In this document: positions 18,817 to 26,716 of the stretch, one piece after another
Layout: each line of letters starts with the position of its first letter
Numbering within the stretch: the stretch's first letter is position 1
DNA from: Vibrio marisflavi CECT 7928
GTDB taxonomy: Bacteria; Pseudomonadota; Gammaproteobacteria; Enterobacterales; Vibrionaceae
Assembly: GCF_921294215.1 (NCBI RefSeq)
Contig: NZ_CAKLDM010000002.1
Location: 62,001-126,000, forward strand
Length of the DNA: 64,000 bases
Direction of reading: 5' to 3'
Notes under the pieces: generated by a model
Databases searched by the model: none
The model's input: only the letters and a program-made list of their open reading frames with translations
Told to the model about the DNA's origin: nothing
Made by a program: the position numbers and the translations under genes

Positions 18817-19130
18817 ATGGGTAACTATGTAACATACGCAAATCAAGATAATGAAAAGAGAAAGTTACCTCTATTCAATTTGATAGTTATATCACCTTTG
18901 GCTTCTGTAGGGGCAATTCTGCCATCTCCAGCACTAGAAGCTATTTCAGATCATTATGCGACTCCTGCTCATAGGGCTGAATGGGTAGTGACTATATTTG
19001 TCTTGGGGTACGCCTTAAGCCAGCTTATTTATTGTCTGGTTGCCCATGCCTTTGGGCGAAAAAAGCATTGTATGTTGGTATTGGTTTATCCATAGCTGGT
19101 GCAGCGTTGTCTAGCATGACGGCCAAGTAG
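18817..19130 (+). pseudogene. truncated, frameshifted MFS transporter (Bcr/CflA-like)
   Basis: ATG with a GAGGAG site. Reads into an MFS N-terminus: TM1 (LIVISPLASVGAILP), a loop, TM2 (EWVVTIFVLGYALSQLIY) and the GRKK loop motif. A frameshift near 19060 ends the first frame at 19095; the neighbouring frame continues the expected TM3 (LYVGIGLSIAGAALSS) to a stop at 19130. The remaining nine or so helices are absent before hemB. The gene is therefore both frameshifted and deleted. It was probably controlled by the divergent LysR gene. Confidence 0.8.
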
Positions 19131-19289
19131 AGAAAGACAAAACGCTCAAAGCTTAAATAGCCGATAAAAATTCACCAACACATGATATTAATAAATTCAA
19201 ATAATCATGTGTTTAGGCAAAGTATAAAATCACCTCAATACTCATACATCGACTTATAATATCATCAGTCATCATAGGTAATAATTAAT

Positions 19290-20279
19290 ATGCAGCTTAC
19301 TAAGCCAACGAAAAGGTTACACAGGTTACGTAGAAATAAAAATATTCGCAATCTAGTATGTGAAAACGACTTTAAATTGTCAGATCTCATATGTCCGATA
19401 TTTGTTGAAGAAACTTTAACCAAGGAATCACCTATTCCTACCATGCCTGGTATTAGCCGTATCCCAGAGGATATGCTAGCTGATGAGGTAAAACTACTTT
19501 ATAAACTTGGTGTTCGCTACGTAATGCCTTTTGGTATATCTCATACTAAAGATAACGTAGGTAGTGATACTTGGGATGATTGTGGTTTACTTTCTCGCAT
19601 GATTAAAACTATCAAATCAGCTTGTCCTAATATGGTTGTAATACCGGATATCTGTTTTTGTGAATACACAACTCATGGACATTGTGGTGTGTACCATAAC
19701 GGGTATGTGCAAAATGATGAAACACTACAGCTACTAGTCAAACAGAGCATAACAGCTGCAAAGGCAGGTGCTGATATGCTTGCTCCTTCAACAATGATGG
19801 ATGGCCAAGTTCGAGCCATTCGTGAAGGTCTAGATAGTGAGGGCTTTGAGCATGTAGCCATTCTTTCTCATGCAATAAAGTTTGCTTCGTCCTTTTATGG
19901 GCCTTTCCGTACAGCCGTTGATTGTGAGTTAATTGGAGACCGTAAATCATATCAGATGGACCCTGCAAATGGTCGTCAAGCATTGCATGGCGCTTTATTG
20001 GATGAAGAAGAAGGCGCTGATATTCTAATGGTTAAGCCTGGAACACCGTATCTAGATGTACTGTCTAAACTTCGTCAAAATACTCATTTGCCCGTAGCTA
20101 TTTATCAAGTTGGCGGAGAATATGCTGCCATAAAATTCGCAGCATTAGCTGGAGCATTAGATGAAGAGAAAGTTGTGTACGAGACTTTAACGGGTTTTAA
20201 GCGAGCAGGCGCAGATTTAATCGTTAGTTATTACACAAAGCAAGTTGCAGAGTGGTTGGCAAATGCGAAAGGTGATTAG
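19290..20279 (+). CDS. hemB: delta-aminolevulinic acid dehydratase (porphobilinogen synthase)
   Basis: Condenses two 5-aminolevulinate molecules to porphobilinogen in haem synthesis; cytoplasmic octamer. Full length at 329 residues. The zinc cysteines are present in DICFCEYTTHGHCG (~120-133), as are the Schiff-base lysine in MVKPG (~252) and the allosteric/active-site lysine near FYGPFR (~200). It is isolated from other haem genes and sits directly beside the island attachment fragment. It may be a second hemB copy, since vibrios often have one elsewhere; that cannot be tested here. Confidence 0.95.
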   Translation: MQLTKPTKRLHRLRRNKNIRNLVCENDFKLSDLICPIFVEETLTKESPIPTMPGISRIPEDMLADEVKLLYKLGVRYVMPFGISHTKDNVGSDTWDDCGLLSRMIKTIKSACPNMVVIPDICFCEYTTHGHCGVYHNGYVQNDETLQLLVKQSITAAKAGADMLAPSTMMDGQVRAIREGLDSEGFEHVAILSHAIKFASSFYGPFRTAVDCELIGDRKSYQMDPANGRQALHGALLDEEEGADILMVKPGTPYLDVLSKLRQNTHLPVAIYQVGGEYAAIKFAALAGALDEEKVVYETLTGFKRAGADLIVSYYTKQVAEWLANAKGD

Positions 20280-20419
20280 TATAAAACCATTGATTGTGGC
20301 TAGTAGCGTTATATCCACTGCCTTCAATAAATTATGTATTGGATCTAACTGTTGTAGGGAAGTTACTACTTTGTGCCGGCGTTAGCGTACAGAAGTTAGA
20401 AATGCGGCACCTAGATACG

Positions 20420-20455
20420 AAAAAGGCCTGAGAAGCGAAAACGCTCTCAGGCCTT
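20420..20455 (-). terminator. terminator flanking tRNA fragment, copy 1
   Basis: Arms AAGGCCTGAG (20423-20432) and CTCAGGCCTT (20446-20455), read on the minus strand, end in a T-run. It lies just beyond the 3' end of the tRNA-Ile2 fragment and is nearly the same hairpin as at 25145-25177. Confidence 0.8.
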
Positions 20456-20463
20456 ATTATATA

Positions 20464-20502
20464 TGGTGGCCCATCGCAGATTTGAACTGCGGACCAATCG
20501 AT
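20464..20502 (-). repeat. attachment-site remnant: 3' end of tRNA-Ile2
   Basis: 39 bases matching the 3' end of the intact tRNA-Ile2(CAT) gene at 37850, with one mismatch (20473). It is the left boundary of island A. The sequence stops matching in the middle of the anticodon-arm region, where a copy of an island gene tail begins. Confidence 0.85.
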
Positions 20503-20584
20503 CGTGATTCGTTTTATGAAATGGCGCTTTGAATCAAAGCTTCTGCCATCTCTTAACTTGGAGTTCTGTGAATAAGTGTATTTT
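20499..20584 (+). pseudogene. tail fragment of the 83-aa island gene
   Basis: 86 bases about 92% identical (roughly seven mismatches, no gaps) to 21944-22029, the end of the small gene at 21769-22020. The reading frame is kept (…RFMKWRFESKLLPSLNLEF…, stop at 20573-20575). It is fused to the attachment remnant at a shared CGAT. A truncated second copy of the gene. Confidence 0.8.
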
Positions 20585-20736
20585 GAGAAAATACTAATGT
20601 AATAATTGATATAACAATAAATTGTCTCTTCTAGTATTTATGAAGTACTTATCAATATTCTTGATGTGAATATATCGCCTCATTTTTAGGTGTTATTGTT
20701 TGGCGAAATTTTATGAAATTAAAAGGACTTACGCTC

Positions 20737-21663
20737 ATGAAGTTGGCTAAAGCATTAGTTATCTCTCTGTTTGTTTTAACTGGGTGTACATCGAAGGAAA
20801 AAGAATCTGTTCCGCCAAGTAAAGCATATTCCATAGCAAATCAAACATATCTCATACATGATTACCAAGTTCTTTGGAGTACGAATAAAAGTAAACTGAA
20901 AGACTACTCACAGGAGGATATTGCTAAAATCAATGATGCTCTAAACAAGCGATCTAGCTCTGGTGGCAATTTATCCGTAGCATTCGGTGTACTGCGTATC
21001 TTGTCAGGCAATTTTACAGGAGCTATTGATGTGGTAGGAGGTACAGCATCTAATATAGCCAAATCAAATCATCCCTCAAAGTATTCAAACTGGTATGCAG
21101 CAATACCAAAAGCTTCTGCTACAGATGGCCTTGATGCGACACGAAAAGTTGCTGCAGAAATTCAAAAGGAAGCGATGACAATTTTAAATGAACATGGTGT
21201 ATATTTAGAACTCAAAGTAATTGAACCAGAAAGGAAATCAATGATAGGAGCTACTATATATCGAAAAACTGCTTATTTCATCGCGGGAACAGATATTAGG
21301 TACGGCTTTTACTCCAATGATTTTTATCTAAATTATAAAAAGTCCAGTATGGAAGAAGGGCATACAAGCTTCATTGAAGCAAAAGACCAGTGGGTAACTA
21401 GCTTTGACACTCGGTATGCTGGAACTGGTGGTATGTTCAATGCCAAGTACTTCCGAGATCATGATATTGAACCATTTAATCGTACTAATGGTTTTGATCT
21501 GTTTATGGCGGAGCTAACTAGCCGCTTGCCGGACAGTTACTTTTACTATCAGGCGCCAAGTAGTACACATCCGATCCCATCAATATACAAAAATGGTGAA
21601 AAACTGATGTTTATACAGCCTAACGTTGTTGGGGACAACGCTGATAAACTTGCTTTGAAATAA
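20737..21663 (+). CDS. hypothetical lipoprotein in island A
   Basis: A 308-residue protein with a lipoprotein signal peptide: a short Lys-containing N-terminus, a hydrophobic core and lipobox LTGC (Cys near residue 16). The mature part has a Gly/Ala-rich segment (~70-100, SGNFTGAIDVVGGTA) that could be a weak membrane-associating region, then mixed alpha/beta sequence. An in-frame ATG 24 bases upstream is also possible. No family is recognised. It is flanked by the two copies of the 86-base repeat. Confidence 0.65.
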   Translation: MKLAKALVISLFVLTGCTSKEKESVPPSKAYSIANQTYLIHDYQVLWSTNKSKLKDYSQEDIAKINDALNKRSSSGGNLSVAFGVLRILSGNFTGAIDVVGGTASNIAKSNHPSKYSNWYAAIPKASATDGLDATRKVAAEIQKEAMTILNEHGVYLELKVIEPERKSMIGATIYRKTAYFIAGTDIRYGFYSNDFYLNYKKSSMEEGHTSFIEAKDQWVTSFDTRYAGTGGMFNAKYFRDHDIEPFNRTNGFDLFMAELTSRLPDSYFYYQAPSSTHPIPSIYKNGEKLMFIQPNVVGDNADKLALK

Positions 21664-21768
21664 GGTGTTTTAATTAGCTCAGAATCATCCTACTAGTAGT
21701 AGAGGTATTCTGGCCTTACGTTTGTTGGCCGCGTTCGCGATAAAGCACCTCAAACAATGGGAAGTGTT

Positions 21769-22020
21769 ATGAAGAAGTTTATCAAAGAGAAAATGGGCGG
21801 CGTGTTCTGTGGCCGAAAAGAGCAAGCCATCCATCCTTACTATGAGCTATCAGTAGACCAAAGCACAGGTGAGGTGAAAACAACGCTCTACTGTGAAACT
21901 GAACTAACAAAAGTACTCAAGGGTGTCACTGCAATGGGTAAAGCGATTGTGACTCGTTTTATGCAATGGCGCTTTGAATCAAAGCTCGCGCCATCTTTTA
22001 ACTTGGAGTTCTGTGAATAA
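21769..22020 (+). CDS. 83-aa hypothetical island protein
   Basis: A small, basic protein starting MKKFIKEKMGG with a GGAAG site, containing Cys and aromatic residues and ending FNLEFCE. An in-frame ATG 12 bases upstream is an alternative. Its last 26 codons are duplicated beside the left attachment remnant, so this gene is linked to the island's history. Function unknown. Confidence 0.5.
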   Translation: MKKFIKEKMGGVFCGRKEQAIHPYYELSVDQSTGEVKTTLYCETELTKVLKGVTAMGKAIVTRFMQWRFESKLAPSFNLEFCE

Positions 22021-22130
22021 GTGTATTTTCTTATTTATAAGTGGTGAAATAATTTAGGTCAATGGCATTATCCACTGTCAGGTCATCTTGACAGTTGTTA
22101 TATATATAATTATGATGAAAGTTGGATTAT

Positions 22131-22204
22131 CCCCCAGTAGCTCAGATAGTTAGAGCGCCTTCATTTACTTGAAGGAGGTCGTAGGCGCAATCCCTACCTG
22201 GGTA
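22131..22204 (+). tRNA. degenerate tRNA-like sequence with 8-nt anticodon loop
   Basis: Folds as a cloverleaf: 5-bp acceptor core (CCCAG / CTGGG), D-arm GCTC…GAGC, anticodon stem CCTTC / GAAGG, T-stem GTAGG / CCTAC with a 7-nt loop. Departures: an 8-nt anticodon loop (ATTTACTT), no conserved GG in the D-loop, a T-loop lacking TTC, two unpaired terminal acceptor bases and no CCA. It could be a tRNA pseudogene or an unusual element tRNA. It lies between the island's small gene and the Ntn-hydrolase gene. Confidence 0.5.
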
Positions 22205-22215
22205 AAAGCATTTAT

Positions 22216-23055
22216 TTAAGTGCTATTACCCAGTGGATTACGTATAGCCTTTGGTAGTGGCTGAATTTGAGCATCTGGTTTCCTCTGTATACTATTTCCA
22301 TCGCAATTCTCAAATCTTTCGTTTACCCACCTCACATTATTAATGTTGTCATGAGGGTCAATTTCCATCCCATAGATATAGCGTTGTTCACCTTTAATTA
22401 CACCATGAGCTTTGGCGCTTCCAACATTGAATAAACCTGCAAGCTGTATAGCACCTCCAGTTAGTGGATCTTCATTTGTCTCAATATAAGTGCTCAATGA
22501 AGAGTAAAATGAGCGGCTTAGCCCACTAATGTCGGAAGTACTGTACAGTTTTTGGTAATGGTTTTTATAGGAAGTAGCTCCAGACCCTAAAGACTCAACT
22601 AAACCTGTCTTTAAGGGAAGTGAAAGCTTTTCATAGCTCCAGTTTTGATTCTTTGGTTTATTTTTAGCCCACTTAATAACATAAGAGTGAAAGTTACGCG
22701 GACTTTCTCTTGTAGCATAAATGATCTTGAAACTATCTAATGCAAAAGCTACAGGGTATTTTCCAAAACTACGTTTGATCAAATTGTAAACAAGATCAAA
22801 CCTTGATGTACTAGCTATAGTCTTTTCAAATACATCACAACTATCAATATAAGCCACGATCTGAGACATAACTTGTGAGCAGAACATAGCTTCCCCACAA
22901 AATCCTAGAATAAGAGCATGCTTACCAGAATAGTATATTTTTCTACCAGAGTCCCAATACGCCTGCTGACCCCAACTTAGCCGACTATCACTAGCAACAT
23001 AAAGAGAAGCAGGGCCTCTTTGGTCATATGTAAGCCAGGAAATTAATGTTGTCAT
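22216..23055 (-). CDS. proteasome-like Ntn hydrolase
   Basis: A 279-residue protein beginning MTTLISWLTYD, so Met removal exposes Thr2 as in proteasome beta subunits and HslV. Asp23 (VASDSR) and Lys39 (GRKIYY) stand 16 residues apart, the same distance as catalytic Asp17 and Lys33 of HslV, and a glycine-containing strand (ALILGFCGEAMF) follows as expected. No ATPase partner is encoded nearby. It is the last gene of a minus-strand trio with a membrane protein and a helical protein. An N-terminal-nucleophile protease or amidase activity is inferred. Confidence 0.7.
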   Translation of the reverse strand: MTTLISWLTYDQRGPASLYVASDSRLSWGQQAYWDSGRKIYYSGKHALILGFCGEAMFCSQVMSQIVAYIDSCDVFEKTIASTSRFDLVYNLIKRSFGKYPVAFALDSFKIIYATRESPRNFHSYVIKWAKNKPKNQNWSYEKLSLPLKTGLVESLGSGATSYKNHYQKLYSTSDISGLSRSFYSSLSTYIETNEDPLTGGAIQLAGLFNVGSAKAHGVIKGEQRYIYGMEIDPHDNINNVRWVNERFENCDGNSIQRKPDAQIQPLPKAIRNPLGNST

Positions 23056-23183
23056 AGATTATTAAGCATTTGCTTCGCAATTGAGGAGAAATCTAACTTT
23101 TGTATATCTACACATGATACTTAACTTATTCTCACGTTTCTCGTCGCGTTACGTCATGATATAGAACACGTAGTGGTCATTTT

Positions 23184-23867
23184 CTATTTTTGGCCTTCAG
23201 TCTTATATTTCTTGTAAGCTTCTAGCAACTGTCCCAAGCCCACTGGACCAAATGTTTTCATCTTACGGATTTTTTCATCACTAGGGATACTTATGCTAGG
23301 GATAGGATCTAACCTGGATTCATTCCATTCTACAAATTCGAAAATAACAAGTATTGATTGCAAGTCTAAAGGTTCAGGGTCCCGTCGAGTATACGAAAAT
23401 AGTAATTTTATATCCTCAGCAAAGTACTTTTTTGCAGGCCCTTGTTTATTGGGTAGCAGCAAATCGTGAAACTTTTGTCGCCAATATTCCTGATCTTCAA
23501 TATGCAACATTTTATGGCTTTTGATAGGTATCTGATTTCCTAATTTTTCAGCTACTTTCAGCAGCCTTGCCGCAGTCAACCATCTCATTCTCTCATTTTT
23601 AGGTAAGCCGTCTTTGTTGGTTACATTTAGGGTGATATATGACTTTTCATAGTAAAGCTTCGACTCTTTTAGTAAGTCTTCTGAGTTTTGCCGAACTTGA
23701 TTAGAAAGCCACACCATAATGGCAGTGCTTGCTCCAAGCAATACAGACACCGCACTATACTTTGCTAAATTGAGCCCCCATATGCCCTGAACATAAAACT
23801 CAATTGAGTACAGAAAAATAACCAACGCAAATAATACAATGGTGGCGGCTATTGATAACCGATACAT
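23184..23867 (-). CDS. membrane-anchored hypothetical protein
   Basis: About 227 residues from ATG 23867 (a TTG at 23876 is an alternative start). Two membrane helices lie near the N-terminus (~5-23 and ~35-57), followed by a ~165-residue cytoplasmic, charged, helical region. No motif is recognised. It lies between the proteasome-like gene and the helical protein, all in the same direction with gaps of about 130 bases. Probably the membrane component of that cassette. Confidence 0.6.
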   Translation of the reverse strand: MYRLSIAATIVLFALVIFLYSIEFYVQGIWGLNLAKYSAVSVLLGASTAIMVWLSNQVRQNSEDLLKESKLYYEKSYITLNVTNKDGLPKNERMRWLTAARLLKVAEKLGNQIPIKSHKMLHIEDQEYWRQKFHDLLLPNKQGPAKKYFAEDIKLLFSYTRRDPEPLDLQSILVIFEFVEWNESRLDPIPSISIPSDEKIRKMKTFGPVGLGQLLEAYKKYKTEGQK

Positions 23868-24004
23868 GATAATCAACCACTGGGCTCCTTTTCATACCGA
23901 TGCTTAGTAATTTCTCTCACCCAATGCTATCAAGTAGTCGTAGACAAATGACGAAATAGAATAAGTTAGCATTTTCATCGATGAGAAGAGTTATTTGATA
24001 ACGT

Positions 24005-24838
24005 CTAGCGAACTCGAGTTACAACATCATTCATAGTGTAATGAACGAATTGTTTGCCAAGCTCAGTTAGTACATACGGCTTAGTATTTTCAAACGCTGA
24101 CTCAGTTGTGCGTGAAGCTGAACTTTTGGGTTTGGGTTTACGCTTTAAAAATTGGCCGTCATGAGTCGTTTCACGAGCTTGTCTAATAACACCACCCGTA
24201 CTCAAATCCCTGATTAATAGCTTGTAGAGATCTGCTTCAGCTGAATCTTCTCGAGGAAAGGCCCCGTTTATAACAGCCCATATATCATGGCGAGTAACAC
24301 CTGGGTTCTTATAAATTTCACGAATTACAGCGAAATGCGATTCGTGATAACCAGCTAACCAGTCGATGAATAAACGTACTACATCGTCTGAACAAACTCG
24401 ACAACCAGCCGAGTTACTAATTAGGTTTGCTATATACTTTCGCTTCTCATCAGTATCGGAAGAGTCCCATGTTCTAAAAGATTTCCTAACGATATCTAAG
24501 AACTCTTCACTTTGTAATCGCTCATCTACAATTTCACCTAGTCTTTCGAAACTGGCACCAATCTCATTGAGAGTCTTACCTAGAGATTGCATCTTACTCT
24601 CATGCTCTTCAAGCCAACGTGTTTGCAAGGAGTCTGTTTTTAAAGTGCCTTCTTCAGTTTTTATACTGGCTGCCGCGCTAATAAACCCTCCAACCCATGG
24701 AATACTACCGAGAGCCGCTAAACCAAACTTCTCAAGTGCACGTTTTTTTGTAGTCGGTGTGATTTTTGATAGCTCTTCTTTAATTTTTTCTACTTCGGAT
24801 GAATTTTCATTTGTAATCAAATAGTTATTATCTTTCAT
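24005..24838 (-). CDS. helical protein with glycine-rich hydrophobic segment
   Basis: A 277-residue protein, first gene of the island A trio. After a charged helix comes a hydrophobic Gly/Ala stretch FGLAALGSIPWVGGFISAAA (~38-58), then a coiled-coil-like region (~70-115), a helical middle part, and a winged-helix-like C-terminal part (HDIWAVINGAF… TELGKQFVHY). The Gly-rich hydrophobic hairpin resembles membrane-inserting segments in toxins and effector proteins. No family name is assigned. Confidence 0.6.
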   Translation of the reverse strand: MKDNNYLITNENSSEVEKIKEELSKITPTTKKRALEKFGLAALGSIPWVGGFISAAASIKTEEGTLKTDSLQTRWLEEHESKMQSLGKTLNEIGASFERLGEIVDERLQSEEFLDIVRKSFRTWDSSDTDEKRKYIANLISNSAGCRVCSDDVVRLFIDWLAGYHESHFAVIREIYKNPGVTRHDIWAVINGAFPREDSAEADLYKLLIRDLSTGGVIRQARETTHDGQFLKRKPKPKSSASRTTESAFENTKPYVLTELGKQFVHYTMNDVVTRVR

Positions 24839-25144
24839 TGAATTCTCCGAGAAGCCGTGATTTATGAGGTGATGAAGACTTATATTCTAAATCATATAAT
24901 GCAGTTTCTTATATTCGATCTCAAAGTAAAATCAGGGATTTAGCTCCCAAGTCTAACCATTAGGTTGCAGTCGGTTAAAACGCTGAAAGAAATCGTAGGT
25001 TGGCCCACTTGCGCGCTTTCTACCGGGATAACTTCATCGAACGACTCTGGGATGAAACAACGTTAGAGTTTTGAGTTGGAGGCGGGGGAGGAATATATGC
25101 TTTATAACTGCTACATATTTGCTACACAGCATCCTAAAACGACG
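24839..25144. other. intergenic region at the right end of island A
   Basis: About 300 bases. A plus-strand reading at 24979-25074 encodes a short frame ending ETTLEF without a start codon, perhaps a gene remnant. No other feature was recognised. Confidence 0.35.
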
Positions 25145-25177
25145 AAGGCCTGAGAAGCGGGGATGCTCTCAGGCCTT
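25145..25177 (-). terminator. terminator flanking tRNA fragment, copy 2
   Basis: Arms AAGGCCTGAG (25145-25154) and CTCAGGCCTT (25168-25177), on the minus strand downstream of the tRNA-Ile2 fragment. Same arms as copy 1, different loop, with a poorer T-tract. Confidence 0.7.
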
Positions 25178-25185
25178 GCTGTATA

Positions 25186-25232
25186 TGGTGGCCCCTCGCA
25201 GATTTGAACTGCGGACCAATCGATTATGAGTC
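25186..25232 (-). repeat. attachment site: 47-bp duplicate of tRNA-Ile2 3' end
   Basis: 47 bases identical to 37850-37896 of the intact tRNA gene, covering CCA, T-arm, variable loop and part of the anticodon arm (TATGAGTC). This marks the distal end of island B and the right end of island A. The integrase gene begins 189 bases away. Confidence 0.92.
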
Positions 25233-25357
25233 CTGAATTGACTCTTCTCATATTCACTCATTTGTACTCAATTATTCTTATATATCATGGTCTTACTTCA
25301 ATACTGTGCATATTGGTGATTCTCAGGTTTTCTTGTATAAGTACACCAAATGACATA

Positions 25358-25383
25358 CTAACTGCACCCGTAACTACACCTCA
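25358..25383 (+). repeat. 26-bp direct repeat, left copy
   Basis: CTAACTGCACCCGTAACTAC then ACCTCA, identical to 37767-37792. This copy is 37 bases before the integrase start; the other is near the tRNA end of island B. The positions suit integrase arm-type binding sites on the two attachment arms. Confidence 0.75.
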
Positions 25384-25420
25384 AAATAGTGCGTGGCAGT
25401 GTTGATTTGAGTATTGGACA

Positions 25421-26716
25421 ATGAGTTTATTAACCCAAAAAGAAATCACTGGCTTAAAGGCAAAAGACAAGGCGTATTATGTTTGGGAGCAGAATGGAGC
25501 TCGAGGAACGGGTAGCCTTGGGGTTAAGGTGAGCCCGAGTAAATCGAAAATTTTTTATTTTCGTTATTTCATAGATGGCCAAAGAAAGTTTATTGCCTTG
25601 GGGCCTTTTCCAAGTCTGAGCTTAGTTAATGCTAGAGAACTAGCCAAAAGTTATGGACTACAGGTAAAAAGCGGACTTGACCCTAGAGAAGAAATGGAGA
25701 GGGAGAGCCGAGCTCAAGAAAAAGCGCAGCGCGAACAGAGCCAAGTGGGCACTCTCGATCAGCTTTTTAAAGCCTATACCGCCCAAATGAAAAAAGAGGG
25801 TAAGCGGACTCACCAGCAAGTTTATGATGCGCTGGTTCGTAATGTCTTCCCTCTGATATCCAAAGACACCAAAGCCAAAGACGCAACCACTCATGACTTT
25901 AGAAATGTGTTAGCCGTTATGATTCGCCGCGGCGCAGTGACACAGTCGAATCGCGTTCGAAGCTATCTATTAGCGGCCTATAACTACGGCCTTTTTCATG
26001 ATAACGACCCTGCTAATTTTATCGATGAAGCAAAATTTGGTATCACCTATAACCCAATAGCCGCCATCCCTAAACAAAAATACGCAGAACGAGTTGGAGA
26101 GCATTACCTAAGCCATTCGGAAATACACCAGCTTTTTCATGATTTAGACCACGTGTTTGACCGTTTTAGGATGGGGCACTCGATGCGAAATCTTATCATG
26201 TTGTGTTTTTATACTGGTGGTCAGCGCCCTTATGAAATTATCTCAAGTCGCTGGGGTGCCATTGACTGGGAGCAAAAAACCTTTTTGATAACGGCTGATT
26301 TATCCAAAAATAAGAAACCTCATTTAGTGCCATTAACTGATACCGCACTGATGATTTTGCAGCGCCAACAAGCACAATCACCAGCCAGCGAATTTATTTT
26401 TCCTCATCGTTTTAGCGATAGGCCGATGAGAACTGACTCGCTGTCTCAAAGCATTACGCGCTATCGTGAAGCTACTCCACTCATTCGGCCCTTCGTTGCT
26501 CGTGACATTCGCAGAACATGTAAAACCTTAATGGGGGAATTGGGTATCAGTAAAGAACTAAGAGACAGACTGCAAAACCATGCGCTTAATGATGTGAGTT
26601 CAAAGCACTATGACCGCTATGAATACCTGCCAGAGAAGCGAAGGGCACTTGAGGCGTGGGAGCAAAAGTTAAATGAAATCGAATCAGACAACGTTATTAT
26701 GATGAGGAAATTGTAA
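25421..26716 (+). CDS. tyrosine recombinase (DUF4102-type integrase)
   Basis: Integrase of 431 residues that likely inserted island B at tRNA-Ile2. The N-terminal DUF4102 arm-binding domain (GVKVSPSKSKIFYFRYF… LGPFPSLSL, ~30-80) is followed by a core-binding domain and the catalytic domain. Catalytic residues: Arg269 (TGGQRPYEI), a lysine in SKNKKPHLVPL (~297-299), Arg364 in RDIRRT (the usual first His is Arg361, a known variant), His387 in QNHAL and Tyr397 in KHYDRY. It overlaps the next gene (TAATG). It appears intact. Confidence 0.95.
   Translation: MSLLTQKEITGLKAKDKAYYVWEQNGARGTGSLGVKVSPSKSKIFYFRYFIDGQRKFIALGPFPSLSLVNARELAKSYGLQVKSGLDPREEMERESRAQEKAQREQSQVGTLDQLFKAYTAQMKKEGKRTHQQVYDALVRNVFPLISKDTKAKDATTHDFRNVLAVMIRRGAVTQSNRVRSYLLAAYNYGLFHDNDPANFIDEAKFGITYNPIAAIPKQKYAERVGEHYLSHSEIHQLFHDLDHVFDRFRMGHSMRNLIMLCFYTGGQRPYEIISSRWGAIDWEQKTFLITADLSKNKKPHLVPLTDTALMILQRQQAQSPASEFIFPHRFSDRPMRTDSLSQSITRYREATPLIRPFVARDIRRTCKTLMGELGISKELRDRLQNHALNDVSSKHYDRYEYLPEKRRALEAWEQKLNEIESDNVIMMRKL

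Noticed and set aside
24979..25074. short plus-strand frame ending ETTLEF
   Set aside because: No start codon or ribosome site and no recognised family; at best a gene remnant.
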